From: Platynereis dumerilii
Taxonomy: Eukaryota; Annelida; Polychaeta; Phyllodocida; Nereididae
DNA length: 64,000 nucleotides
NCBI GenBank assembly: GCA_026936325.1
Contig: JAPTHN010000015.1
Location: 5,110,117-5,174,116, forward strand
Direction: 5' to 3'
Shown: one piece after another, positions 13,481 through 27,010 of the stretch
Layout of the letters: each line of letters begins with the position of its first letter
How positions within the stretch are numbered: the first letter of the stretch is position 1
Translations under genes and position numbers: made by a program
Notes under the pieces: model-generated
Seen by the model: only the letters and a program-made list of their open reading frames with translations
What the model was told of the DNA's origin: nothing
Databases searched by the model: none

Positions 13481-13704
13481 ATGGTCTTCCAGATGGTGGT
13501 TGTTAGAACTTATTTGACTTCTACAAAGTCCAATATTTGTATCAGTGACATGCCAAAGAAGACAACCACATTTTGTGCCGGAATCTGAGACAGGTCATGC
13601 ATGTGTGGTAACATGGGTGCACCGCTCGAGTAGACAGTTGATGACAAGTGGTGGAGAAGTGGATGTGCACAAGGTTTCTTTCTGCTCGGGGACATTCGGC
13701 AGTT
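13481..13704 (-). pseudogene. nAChR N-terminal exon relic (unit 1)
   Basis: This aligns along its length with the N-terminal exon of the gene at 50483-50711. It still has a splice acceptor (ttccag before aactgc) and donor (gtaagt). The residues F-F-G-M-S-L-I-Q-I-L-D-F, typical of the first beta strands of the ligand-binding domain, can be read. The copy is 224 rather than 229 bp. Small insertions and deletions shift the frame between the start, the middle and the end, and TAA follows the lysine of the V-L-T-T strand. No other receptor exon survives in this unit, so it is a fossil of a duplicated host gene. Confidence 0.85.
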
Positions 13705-16137
13705 CTGGAAACAAAGTAAGGCCATACAGATTTTGTTACAATCCCGAGACCATTTGGTCTTTCACTTTGTTAAGCTTGGAGGTTTTGCTTATCTGCACTG
13801 AATCCATTGTCATTTCAAGTACTCGCTTTACTGTTTTGGTGCTTGTTGGTCAAGCCTTGCCAAAATGAATGAGATTTTCCATGCAATGGGTCAGGGACTT
13901 CAAAGCTGCTTACACTACAAAAGAGAAGCAATAATTCAAACTGATTTTTTAATTCTAATTATTGAGTTAATTTTTTGATTCAATGCACTTTATGGAATAA
14001 TTGCAACGAAAGCTTTTTTTATTTTGAAGATCTTAAGTTACATGTAGGATTTAATTTGCTGATGGTGTATTAGGAAGCCACCTGAAGATGTCTACAGCAG
14101 CAACATCTGAAAGTGGCACACCTGCTCATTGATTTAGACAAGTCTTTGTTCAAAGCAAGATGTAATTTTTGAACTTATAATTTGCAAAGCATTACGACTG
14201 ATAGATTAAACCGCTGTTGTTTGCTTTGTACATCTACGTTGTATCTCTCTGTCAAATTTGCAGGCAAACTGAAGGCCATAGCATGTCTCATGCCTTGAAC
14301 CGTGCCTCACAGAAAACCGATACAGAAGTTTTGTGTGCTCTTGTTACCTGAGAGAACCCTGGTTTGCCTCATTTTTCTTTTCCAGGAAAGAAAAAATTGA
14401 GATAAGATCAAAAAGCCACTGTGTGCACTTTGCAGAGATGTTGCGGATAAAGATCAAATTTTGAAACACTAACTGCTTTTCATAATGTTATTTTGTTTGA
14501 AAAGGAGTATGAAAAATACATATATTTAAGAAATATTGACACAACAACAAAACAAAAAAGTTTTGAAAGAGTAAAAAGGAAATGGCAGTGCCCAAAGCAA
14601 GAAGTTGATAAACTTCTATATTTATTTCTCAAAAAATGCATTTGTGTGTAGCTTAATGAACTCCTTCCCAAACCAACATCCCCTAATTGCCCTTTGCAGA
14701 TTGTTTAGGTCCTTTGGTCAGCGCTGACCAGGAACGGAGCTCCATCCCTTACTCATAAACTGTTCTAACATTGGCATTATGCAGCCGTGCTTTGTCATTT
14801 TTATTCCCTCCTATCTTATTGACATAACGGAAAGCAAATTTCGGTTCAGACAGAGAACTCTCTGAGGATTCTTGGCTGTATCCCTCAACATCTTTCATCA
14901 GTAGGCTATTCATGGCTCTCATCATCATTGCTGCCATATTATCCTCCTTCCTACATCTAGCAAATATTCCGTAAGTTAATCATAATTGTTATGCTCAGTC
15001 ATTGCTGCTATATAATTCTTATTTTCAACATCAAACAAAATACTCAGCATAGGTAGACTAGACGTACACACAATTTAATTTATATAATTGTGTGGGACCA
15101 CAATCAATCATTCGGTCAAACAATCATTCAGCCAGTCAACCAACCCACATAGTTTAAACTATGTAGTGATAATACTTTTGGAAAGAGAACCCTTGAAATA
15201 TTACTCAAGTCTTAGTTTAGGCTAATAAATAACCGCAACATTTACTTTACTTGCAGATTAACCGAAAGAAGTGTTGGCTTTTATTATCAGTTGATCCAGG
15301 GTGCACTGGCATACACATATACACATATATTCCAATAAAAAAATATGGCATATGAAAGTCAAATAGTGTTATCAGGAATGCAGTCTGTTGCCAGGGTCTG
15401 ATAAATTTGCTTGTATAGTACAAGGTCTCATAGCCATTCAACGGAGATTTTGCCTGGCGTCTGACAAAAACGTCACTGCCATGGTACAGTGCAGAGAGAA
15501 TGCTTTGGTGCAGTAAGCTACAGCTCAGGCAGCATGTTCAGGCTGTAATCACTGCATAATGGTGCATCTACATAGACAAAGGAGAGTGTTACGATAAGTC
15601 GTTCTTCCCTCAGGGGCCCACTGATACTCGGACTGGGCCTCCTGGGAGGCATTCTTACTGTGTATTAAAGCCACAGAAGCATTTATTTAGTCCTACCATG
15701 TCAGATAGTCCTGTCTGATGGGCAAGGCCAAGCCCAATTGCATAAACACGAGCTCAGAGGCTTCAAATAAGACAACTCAGTCTTACTAAATGCCAACCCT
15801 AAAGCCCCGCATAACACCCTCCCACTCCTGTAACCAATAAAAAGACTTCTCAAAGCCAACAAAGCTTTTCTCCTCTCCTATTTCTTTGCTTGGATAGAAA
15901 GTGAATGCGTTGCTCAGTCCAATTTCCCTATGTCTTCCACCAAGTTCTTCTTTCAAGGATTTACATTTCAATTATGATTTGTTTGAGGGACAGGTGACAC
16001 CAGTAAGGCAGGAAGGTATAAAAAGTCCATGGTACCTGTTTACGACCACTTTACTGCTGAACTTATGCATGTGTTTTCCCAATCGAAGTCCCAGTTAAAA
16101 AACCTGATGGGTTGGATTCAAGATTAGGAAAACAGAA

Positions 16138-16510
16138 GGGCAATTCTGTAAAGTCTGATTCACAGATTTGACACTTTAGCAGCTTGTCTAGCCCTACCAT
16201 TACACTTCAGCTATTTCATTGTTAAACATGGATGACGGCAGGTAATAGGGGTATTAGACAAGCCACTAACCAATGTTCCAAGTGTAACAGGAGCTGAGCC
16301 ACAAAGCAAATATCATGGTGTCGGACGTACATCACACATTTTGCCATAGCTCGACTCCTGTTACACTTGAAGCTTTGGTTGATGGCTTGTCTGATACCCC
16401 TATTACCTGCCCTCATCCCTGTTTAACAATAAAATAGCTAAGCTTTAATGGTAAGGCTAAACAAGCTGCGAAAGTGTCAAATCTGCGAATCAGACTTTAC
16501 GGAATTGCCC
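16138..16510. mobile_element. Hairpin MITE, 373 bp, AGAA target duplication
   Basis: Two arms of roughly 155 bp are near-perfect reverse complements, beginning gggcaattc and continuing through gtaaagtctgattc, around a loop of about 55 bp. The 4-bp word agaa flanks it (16134-16137 and 16511-16514), and other units read straight through this point. The high arm identity says it is young relative to the array. The short target duplication does not settle the superfamily. Confidence 0.75.
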
Positions 16511-19500
16511 AGAACCAGATTGTCCATTTGGCTCGAGCGGTATTCCAGGGAATCGCTTTATTGGAGACATTTCTGTGATGTTTATCATTCCCAGTCAGGT
16601 AACGGGACCACATTAGAACATGTCAGGCTCTGTGTTGCTTCAGGCAGAAAAAGTTCCATTCAGGTTGAGCATGTTTTAGGCCATCATCTCTCTCCAGGAG
16701 CACTTCGCTGATTTTATCTGTTCATCCTTGGGGTCATTCAATGTAGTAGCCATAGCAGGCACGTTTAGATCCTTTATATCATTCTGCAGTTAAATTTATT
16801 TGAGTTCCATTCAGAAATTATATTACAAATTATTTGACTCGTTACTGCGTTTTATCTAAGTTGGATCGTAGGTTGGATCAGGCCAGATGGCTGCGTTGTA
16901 CACATGTGATCAGCACCTCAAGGTGAGCCTCTGAAGCCTTACAAATCTCTTGTCTGGTGAACGGCCTTGGAAGGACAACACACCTAACCATCCATTGGCC
17001 TCTTGCATACTTGCCATTCCTCAAATTGAATTCTGACATGAGCAATAGCCAGCCAAAGTCCATAAGATATGAAGGCCAAATTAGGACCCACCATCATCTG
17101 TGCATGAGAGATGACGTTGAGTTGGAAAGACACAAAGTGGATTGTTGAAGAAGCCTGTCAACTTGGCACTAGGATTGCAAACACGATAAGCAAGAGATTC
17201 AACCCTCTTTGGCAGCTGTTAATGGAGATCTTGCCTTGATGCCATAATTGCTTTAATACCGGTCCTTTCAGCTTGAGGCACTAACATCACACCTATTGTC
17301 TCTGGGGGTCATGTTTGTTATACATTAGGCAAATGGCTTCCTTGCTTTTTTGTCTGTCCAAACAAGGCTCAACAATTTCCTTCCCCAGTTTCAGTACAAG
17401 CATGCTTATACTAACAAAGAGATAGAAGCCCAGGTATTCAGGTGCAGAAGTGGCAGCATTGATGTTGCTACCAGCTGAGTCTGTCACTGTCACTTATTGA
17501 TGGCTCTCAAGTAGCTAAGGGACCTGGATAGCTATTGGCCTGCGATGATAGGTGAACCTGAGGTGTCACAATCAATCTGTCTCACAATATCTGTCCTGGT
17601 GTGTGATATTTCTTGTGTTTGATAAGCATTAATTTAGAAGGCTTTAGAATGATCTTGGCAATCATGTGTTCATGTCCTTGTTTAGTGGAGGCTTAATCAA
17701 ACAGAACATTAATATCGTTTTACCTGAGAGCAACACAATTCGGTTGGTGCTTTGAGACACATCCGTGTTATATCTGCTTTCAGGTTACTGATATCATGTT
17801 GAGGACAATCCATTGTATAGGGCTTCAACCTCTTCACGATGTTTATACTTACTCTGTCAGCAGGAAATTACAAATATTAGGTGATAGCTTTCTGAGGTTT
17901 TCACGATGCTCTCGCTCACATGAGTGAATTGTTCACCTAGTTTTCACAAAAACCAACAAATGGAGCAATTGTGGCAGCATTTGAGAGCATGCACTGAAGT
18001 GCACACAAAGAAAAGCAGGTGCTAGAAAATATGTGGTTACACTGCAGTCTTTTTTTGTACTCAGCAGTGACAGGGACACAGAGAGAGTCCACAGTGTCGC
18101 TGCCCGTTATTTGATAGTAAATGGTCACCTTAATTGGAGTGCCCTTTTATTGCGACTGAGAATGTCAGTCAGACTGTAAATAGCCAAATACTTCTGGAGT
18201 CTTGCCCATCACCACAGACTGATAGAGCAGCTTGCTAAATAAATCTGCTTCACGAGTCATCAATTGCAACTTATATCTTAGCATGGGTGTATTTACCACT
18301 TTAAAAAGATACAAAGGTGATAAATGATGGAAAAACCAAAGGAAAGTAGATAATCAAAGAGCCAAAAGAACACCCAAAGCAACGACCTGTGTTGTAATCC
18401 GATATTAGCGTTGCTCTTGAGCTATGAGTTGAGTTATTGGATACTACTCATCCTGGGTAGGGCAGTGCCATTACTAGAGGGTAGCTCATTGGAACAGATG
18501 GTTGGAAGAGAAGGCTATTACGGCCCTTCTCAAAATGTGCCTCTTGGTGCATTTGAGGATGTAGCAGAGCCTACAGCAGTTCATGATTCCCTTATGGGCA
18601 GAACTAGGCAATGGAAATGAGTCACATAAAAAACGGAACTTCCTAGAATTTGCTGTTCATTTCATCAGATTAAAAATGGCAATTGGCCTAAATCAAGAAG
18701 TATTTGCAATATGACAATTATTTAGTGATTCTGATTGGTACACTGAAAAACAATTATGTCATTTTAACCATCTGAAATGAACATTAAAATTATTTATAGG
18801 TGACATATCATAAGGCCTTCTTTACACCATGACAATTCAAATTTCACTGTGAGAACTGATCCTCTATTTCCACTTATTGAAGGTTGAAATACTCGTACAG
18901 AGCAGTGAATAATTCAAAGGAAATGGGGAGAATCCTGTGTGCCCCCCCCTTGTTTTTGCAGCCAAGATTGTTAAGATACAAGGCATAACGTCTTCACAAA
19001 TTTACACTCTATAGGAAAAAACTTAAACTCACTGATGCATTAAATTCTAAAGGACCATAGTTAATGTAATTACTTTCACAACTTGTCCAACAGCACTGAC
19101 TGGGGCTGAAAGCAAATTGCCTTGAGCAGACAGAAATTTGTCATTGTTGGTCAGTCTAGCATCCACTTATCGACTGGCTGTCCAGTGGACACCCTGTGGA
19201 CACTTCACAGCTCACAGTTTAGGATCAGCAGCTGTCTAGCACTATGTGTGGCTGCCTGGGACATCCTGGGACTGGTACTGGCTTGCTTCTTTCTCCTTGG
19301 ATGGAATATGTAAGACAATATGCTGAGACTTGCAGACCAATAAATATATATACGATTGTCCATTTATTTATTGCTGAATGCACTGTGGTATAAGCTTTTC
19401 AGATTCACTGAATATACAAAATGAAAAAAAAAATCTAGAGGACCATAACAGTGCTTTGAAATATTGTATTTTTCTACTAAAAATTACCACTTCATATGCT

Positions 19501-20925
19501 TTCCAATTCAGACTAATAAATAAAAGAGAAGAGTTCTCTTTTGCAGAAACCAATCCAGTCAGATAAATGTAAAGTGCAAAAAAGTGTTTTTCTGTTTTCC
19601 AATCCGCTATAATAATAAAAACTATGCGACAGTATTCATATTATATCTTGTTTACCACATGAATATCATTAGGTTAAGATTTCTCAATTTCCAATTTTCT
19701 GGTCTCGGATTCACCAGTCTAATAAGCATACAATGCATGAGATATGATTTTAGTTTCTTCTACAAAATGAATTCAGTCAGCTTTCAAATTCAATGCATTT
19801 GTATGTCGATGAGGTTCAGATAGGTTGATCTTTTCTTCAGTTTCTGTTCTTTTCTGTTGCACATATAAGTATAACAAAAGAGTGTCTTCCCTTGGAGGCT
19901 CACAGCTACCTGGACTGCAACTCCTGCGAAGCATCTTCAAGCCAAAATGTATAAATACAAGCTCACAGCTTCCAAGCAACACACTTTGGTCTTACAGTTA
20001 TCTACTAAAGGCTCACCCTTAAACTGCATAACACCCCCTTTTAAAGCCTCAATTACAAACCATATGGGTTGAAACCTTAGGATGCAAAACAAAACCAGAT
20101 TGTCAGTTTGCTTCAGTATTTGAGATCCTCTATATCACTACATGAATGGAGAAAAATTGTTTCCTTTAAAAAGTGATGTTATAAATCACTTGACTCTGTC
20201 ATAACTGTCTATTCTCCCGTTTTTATCATTGCCGCATCCATCTATCTATTTATCATTGATTTAACTTTTAGAGGATTTCAACATGACTTTTTTCCAAACA
20301 TCGGGACTGGTGTGCTTGAATTCCAATACTACTACCCAGTTAAGTTACATAATATGATGGAACATATTCATACTGTTCACTGTTTATTGGCTATAGACGA
20401 TACAAAGAAATTGAAATTATTCAAATGTGATATGCTAGAGACAAATCAAAAAACAATATTATTATTATTTAGTGAGCTTCATTGAACTATAATTTGCTCA
20501 GACTTTTAGGTATAAATGCATATGTCCAGGATTAAAATGGTATTGAGCAACCACAAAATGACAACACAAGCATTATACAATGGCTGAAAAAGAGGCATAT
20601 CTGCTGGTTAAATGTCCCGGGACATTCATTCCACATGTCTGATTCATAGTAGAATCCGAGTGCTGAAGGCTGACAATGTTCTCCATTGTCTCGTATGCCC
20701 TCTGCATTTTATGACAATAAAAGGATCAACAAAAGCCAAGACCGAATGAAATTGCATCGTTATAACTCTCACGTTGTGGGTTTTAATGGTAGATTGTTGG
20801 CGATAATAGAAGAATACAGCAAAAATGAGGTGATATTTGTCAGAATTATATCAGTCCAATCTGGACTGGCTGGTTATCTACGGGTTTTCTAAAAAGGGTT
20901 GCGCTGTGCCTTATGCCGCCTCATT

Positions 20926-22892
20926 TCAATGGCATGTAAACAGTTGAAAGCACAAGAATGACGCACAGATAAACGGGGAAAATAATTGGTCCAAGATACT
21001 AGCTGCTATGATCGTCCATGTCTGAGCAGATGAAAGGGAGCCTATCTTTTCAGTTATATCTCTTGGATAACGGGAGGCAGTAGGATTATTAAGTGTTTTC
21101 TGCGAGGCAGTTATTGTTAACCCTGTTCTTATAGGAATCCTCAACCAGAGGTATTGGCTCCCTCCTGATGCATATATTAACAACGCCACCTGAAGCAAAA
21201 TCATTTGCAAATACAGATAATCGGTTAGTGATTGAGAAAAGCTTTGTTCTGACATTTCACAAAGAACTTTAGTTACACACAAACAAGCGGCACAATTTAG
21301 GAAGTTTAGAAGTGTGTAGGCTCATTCTAAGTTTACTTCATGAATAACTCATGGGACATCAGGTTTTCTTCCGTTTGCTATTGTTCGACCAAATTCGTTC
21401 CATACCAAGTTAAATGGCACCTTTATTAAAGCTCTTGGTATTGGGAAGATGTAGATGATTGTGTTCTTGTTGTAAAGAACAATATCTGGTGTCCAAATAT
21501 GAGAAGCAGGAAGTCTGATGTGTGTCACTCCTCCAAATTGCCCAGGGTCCCAACGCAGCACCTGAGCTGTCCTTACCTGCCAAAGAAAGACATCAAATGT
21601 ACAAATTGACCACTCAATCTCGATTTGAAAATTGTGCTTTCAAAACAGTAAAGATGTAGAGGAAAACATCAAATGATGCAAGCATTGCATCAAGCAATAT
21701 CAACACAGTTAAAGCATTACCGTGAGACGCTTTTAACATGAAATTCAACGGCAAATCACTGCGGGTCACAGTCATTTTTGAAAGCAACTGCAGCCCTTAG
21801 CATAAAAGCCTTACTTGTTCCCTACTGATTCTGATATTCCGTCATAAAAGTAAGTTACCTCCTCTCCTTGAATGAAAGCATGCTCCGAGATAAACTAGCA
21901 CAATTGAACTTATGTTAATTTCAACCAGACATTCAATCAAATGGCCATGCCATAATGGATTTAGTTTGCTTTGAAAGAGCACAGGGCAAACACCTAAAAG
22001 GGTGCACANNNNNNNNNNNNNNNNNNNNNNNNNNNNNNNNNNNNNNNNNNNNNNNNNNNNNNNNNNNNNNNNNNNNNNNNNNNNNNNNNNNNNNNNNNNN
22101 NNNNNNNNNNNNNNNNNNNNNNNNNNNNNNNNNNNNNNNNNNNNNNNNNNCCTAAAAGGGTGCACAAAATGATCTCACAAACCTACAGAAACAGCAGACA
22201 ACTTTTAAATTTGTGAAACTAATTTACGACTGGTGGTATGTGTCCTATGAAATGGCTGGCTTATTGCTCTCCCAGCTCCCTGGCCATACTGACAGACCTC
22301 TGGATTTAGCTTATGCTGTGGCATGTAAAATGGAACATAACATTTGCATGCATATTGCCTCTAGATGAAGTCCCATGCCATTGTTGTAAGCATCTGGAGG
22401 GGACATGTTTAATCTCTATATTTGGCGACATTTGGGTAGTAAAGCAAACAATATCAAGAGCATCGTGCATTTTAGTTTTATTGAGGATCAAAGTATGCTC
22501 CTGGTCTGTGGGTGGAATATAATGACAACTAAGCACAGACAAGTACTGTGACGTGAGAGAATCTGGAAAGCATGTTATGCAGCTCAAGCAAAGCCCAGCC
22601 TCAGATCAGGTCAAATTCCAGCAGCATGTGTGTAATGGAGATCTATCTTTCAGAAAGTAACACAAAATCTCATTTACTCAGTTTTTCCAGATGTTGGTTG
22701 TTAGAACTTCTTTGATTTCTTCAAAGTTCAATATTTGTATCAGTGACATGATAAAGAAGACAGCCACATTTGTGCAGGAAACTGAGTCAAGTCGTGCATA
22801 TATGTGGTAACGTGGGTTTATCCTTCGAGTAGGCAGTTGATGAGAAGTGGATGTATGCAAGGTTTATTTCTGCTCAGGGACATTTTGTAGTT
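20926..22892 (-). pseudogene. nAChR subunit pseudogene with internal deletion (unit 2)
   Basis: Three exon relics match the gene at 46635-50711. The N-terminal exon (22681-22892) is frameshifted and its donor is altered. The loop-D/loop-A exon (21467-21576) still reads [10 protein letters not shown] and W-T-P-D-I-V-L-Y-N, but its donor GT is now GA and its first tryptophan is arginine. The last exon (20926-21204) keeps S-L-S-S-A-Q-T-W-T-I-I-A-A, but its acceptor AG is AA and its M4 part is shifted. The exons for the Cys-loop and M1-M3 are absent. Only about 260 bases separate relics whose counterparts lie about 2.6 kb apart in the intact gene, so one deletion of roughly 2.3 kb removed them. 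Confidence 0.9.
22009..22150. other. Assembly gap (142 N)
   Basis: An unresolved stretch lies within the nAChR pseudogene intron of unit 2. The same 16 bases, cctaaaagggtgcaca, end just before the Ns and begin just after them. This suggests a misjoined overlap or an unresolved tandem repeat rather than 142 bases of real unknown sequence. Confidence 0.95.
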
Positions 22893-25110
22893 CTGAAAGT
22901 TAAGAAAGGCCATAAAGATTTTGTTGCTATCCCGAGACCATTTGCTCTTTCACTTTGTTAAGCTCAGATGTTTTGCTTATGTGCACTGAATCATTGTCAT
23001 TTCAAATATTCGCTTTACTGTTTGGGTGCTTGGTGGTCATGCCTTGCCAAAATGAATGAGATTTTCCATGCAAAGGATCAAGAACTATAAATTTAAAGCT
23101 GGTTACAAGACAAAAGAGAAGCAATAATTCAAACTGATTTGTAAATTCCAATGATTGTCTGATTTTTTTAAATGAATAACCTATATAGAATAATGGCAAC
23201 GAAAGATTTTTTCAAGAGCTTGGATTTTGTAGCATTTTTAAGATCTGAAGTTACATGTAAGATTTAATTTGCTGATGGTGTATTAGGAAGCCGTCTGCAG
23301 ATGTCTGCAACAAGTAGTAACATCTGAAAGTGGTACACATACCGATTGATTTAGACAAAGTTTATCCTTTGCTAAAAGGCAAGATGTAATTTTTAGAACC
23401 CTTAACTTATAATTTGCATAGGAATAAGACTAAAGGATGAAACCATTGATGCTTGCATTGTACTTCTACATTGCATCTCTCTACAAGATTTGCTGCCAAA
23501 CTGAAGGCTATGGCATGTCTCATGCGTGGAACCCTGCCTCACAGAAAACCAATACAGATGTTTAGTGTGCTCTTGTTACCTCACAGAATCCTGGTTTGCC
23601 TCATTGTTCTTTTCAGGAAAGAAAAAATTGAGATAAAAGCAAAGTTCTGAATACACTTTTCAGTGATGTTGCAGATAAAAGATAGACTTTTGAAACACAA
23701 ACTGCTTTTCATAATGGTAGTTTGTTTGAACAGGAATATGAAAAATACATACATTTCAGAACTATTTACATTTAACAACACAACAAAGAAGTTTTGAAAG
23801 CGCAAAAAGGAAATGGTAGAGCCCAAAGCAAGTTAACAGACCGCTGTATTTATTTCTAAGAAAATACATTTGTGTGTTGTTTAACGAGCTCTTTCCCAAA
23901 CCATTGTCCCCAAATTGCCCTTTACAGATTGTTTAGGTCCTTTAAGAAGCACTGACCAGGAACTGACCACCATCCCTTATTCATAAACTTTTCCAACATT
24001 GGCATCATACAGCTGAGCTTTGCCATCTTCTGTGGCCAGACTATATAAATACTGTTTTTACGGCCAACTAAACTTTTCCTGGTCATTTTTATTCCCTTCT
24101 ATCTTATTGACATAACGGAAAGCCAGTTTCAGTTCATGGCAAAGAGAACTCTCTGTGGATTCTTAGCTGATCCTTCAACATCTTTCATCAGCATTCATGG
24201 CTCTCATAATCGTAGCTGCCATGATTATCCTCCTTTCTACGCCAAGCAAATAATCTCTGAATTATACACAGTCTCTGCTAACATATAATTCATATTTTTA
24301 TTTTCAACAATTAACAAATGACCCCTAGGAACTAATTCCTTTTCACAGTTTTTTCCACATTATGATTCTCTTTTCAACATCTAACAAAATACCCCAAGGC
24401 CTTAACATCCTTTCATATTCATGGCTAACATATTCTCACTTTCAACATGAGATAAAACACCCGTAATTTATTTGTTATCATTGTGACAATACTGCTACCT
24501 TTTCATGGGATTCATGAATCATTGTATCCTCTAAGTTAATGAATTGCTGCAGACTCAAGCAGCTATTATGACTGTAATCTGGTTGTTGTTATACAGGAGG
24601 AGATATACAATCATATACCTAGTACTGTAGTACATAAAATTGACACATTCATTGATCTTTTGTGTATTTACTCCACAATACAGCTTGAGCTTGGAAGGCA
24701 TTTGGCATGCGTGTAATGCATCATACGGGTACAAGGGAGAGTGCATGGAAGATAAGGTTTCACCTCATTCTGCAGCACGTACATCAGTCAGTAGAAGACG
24801 GCTGTTTCATGACAAGGCAGTTCGTTCAGGCCATGAACAGTGTACAAACTCATCAATATAAAAACAAACACCTTGCCTGGTTGCCAATGTTCACTTCACA
24901 ATGATGTTATTGTTATTCAATTTAATGAGTCTTGAAGGTTTACATTGCAAGTACTGTTCTTGAATGTGCAGAATGAGAATAACTATGCACTGGTAGATGT
25001 ACACACAATTTAATTAATGTAATTGTGTGGGGCAATAATCAATCATTCGGTCAATCAATTATTTAGCCAATCAATCAATCCACATAGTTTAAACTATGTA
25101 GTGATAATAC

Positions 25111-25943
25111 TGTTCCAGAGGAAAAATTGATGATGGTGATGAAATGATGAAATAAGTGACGCGAAGTCGTTGCCTCCAGATTAAAGTGAAGTTTATTCAC
25201 ATAGAATAAAAACCCTGCAACAAAGTACAGAAAATCAGTGGACAGAATATAATGTATAAAAGTGTACCAGAGAAAGTAATGCTAAGTAACTGAATACTAA
25301 ATTTGATATAAGTTACTTTAATGTAACATTTGACTAGAATAATTTATATCTAATAATTATAGTGAAGCTAATAATATTAACATTGAATTATCTAAGTATA
25401 CTAACTACATAAATGTATATAAAATTATGTACTGCTATTAAACATATAAAGTAATGCTAAAGCGACATTTAATTGCAAATGGCTATCTTACCCAGGAATG
25501 GGGTTCATGGAAGCATTGGCAGACATGTTCACAAGGTTAACCAAACCGGTACCTAACCAAACAAATGAACAAGGTGTAAGTTGTCTGACCATACTAAATT
25601 AACAGTCTAATAAATTCACAGTAAATATAAATGCCTATGTAAATCTGACTAAAGAAATATTCTAAGAATATACACATACCTTAACATGTTAAAGGTTGCC
25701 AAATGCTGCTGCTGAGCACTGCTAAACTTAATGTTGCCTGGATGGCAGCAATCGCAGAACTGACTGAACTGTGTGATCAGCCAAGCACAACACATTGAAA
25801 GTGGATTAAATCCAAAGGCTATAGACAAATTTGGGCAGAGCTAGGTGCTGCTGCCCTCTGTCAACCAGTAACTATAAATGGCTAGTGACATAGATCTAGA
25901 AATTCTTAGTAGATAGCAATGGGCAAATTTATACACTACCACA
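25111..25943. mobile_element. Probable solo LTR, 833 bp
   Basis: The insert begins tgttccagagg and ends cactaccaca, that is TG...CA. It is flanked by atac on both sides (25107-25110 and 25944-25947). Units 2 and 6 lack it at the equivalent point. No internal coding region is present. TG...CA ends with a 4-bp duplication fit a solo LTR of a retrovirus-like LTR retrotransposon, left by recombination between its two LTRs. The family is not determined. It is younger than the unit duplication. Confidence 0.6.
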
Positions 25944-27010
25944 ATACTTTTGTGAACCCTTGAAATACAACTAAAATCTTAGTTTAGGCTATAAAAATAA
26001 ATTATCACAACTTTTACTATACCTGCAGATTAACCGAAAGAAGTGCTAGCTTTTATTATCAGTTGATCAAGGGTACACTGACATACACATATACACATAT
26101 ATCCCAATAAAAATATATGGCATATGGAAGTCAATAGTGGGATCAGGAATGCAGTCAGTTGCCAGGGTCTGATAAATTTGCTTGTGTAGTATAAGGTCTC
26201 ATAGCCATTCAACAGAGATTTTGCCTTGCGTCTGACAAAAACGTCAATGCCATGGTACAGTGCAGTGAGAGTGATTTGGTGCAGTAAGCTACAGCTCAGG
26301 CAGCACGTTCAGGCTGTAATCAACACATAATGGTGCATCTACATGGACAAAGGAGAGTGTTACAATAAGTCGTAAATTCTTCCCTCAGGGGCCCACTACT
26401 ACCCGGACTGCTACTCCTGGGAGGCATTCTTACTGCATATTAAAGCCACAAAAGCATTTATTTAGTCCTGCCATGTCAGACAGTCCTGTCTGATGGGCAA
26501 GGAGAGTGTATGGAAAGGCAAAGCCCAGTTGTATGAACACAAGGTCAGAGGCTCCATACAAGACAGCTCGATCTTACTAAATGATCACCCTAAAACACCT
26601 TATAACACCCTCCCGCTTCTTTAACTCAATATAAAGACCTCTCAAAACCAACAAAGCCATTCCCCTCTCCTAATTCTTTGTTTGGATTGAAAGTGAATGG
26701 CAAACTCAGTCCCATTTCTCTATGTTTTCCACAAAGTTCACCTTTCATGGATTAACATTTCAATTTAAAAGATTTGTGTGAGGAGCGTGTGACACCAGTA
26801 AGGCAGAACGGTAAAAAAACTCCATGGTGCCATGAAGCCTGTTTACGACCACTTTACTGCTGTGCTCATGCATGTGTTTTCCCCATCCAAGCCTTGGATT
26901 CTTAAGATGCAAAACAATACAAAAATGCCTATTTGCCTCGGTATTCACCAGGAAACACTTTATTGGAGACGTTTCTGCAAGTTAATCACTCCAAGTCAGG
27001 TATCGGGGCG

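Larger units (their letters stand above)
5430..14300. repeat. Tandem segment unit 1
   Basis: Landmarks in order: D near 5680, F near 6300, I near 6950, M near 7710, O near 8020, R near 9870, T near 10350, W near 10900, then T and W again near 11560 and 12120 through an internal duplication. After that come nAChR intron-like sequence from about 12620, the N-terminal receptor exon relic at 13481-13704, and the segment after it to about 14300. Bases 12310-12610 match no other unit that I can see. Short minus-strand frames around 6667-6906 and 9980-10246 have counterparts in other units but do not stay open consistently. Confidence 0.7.
14300..23600. repeat. Tandem segment unit 2
   Basis: Landmarks: D near 14690, I near 15540, M near 16670, O near 16940, R near 17670, T near 18150, a shortened piece of the post-W segment near 18550, and Z near 19120. 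Then come sequence shared with unit 3 near 19900, the decayed nAChR copy at 20926-22892, and the following segment to about 23600. Landmarks F and W are missing. Bases 18950-20650 are non-coding with no gene that I can support; they align in part with 30650-32200 and 44500-46600. Confidence 0.7.
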
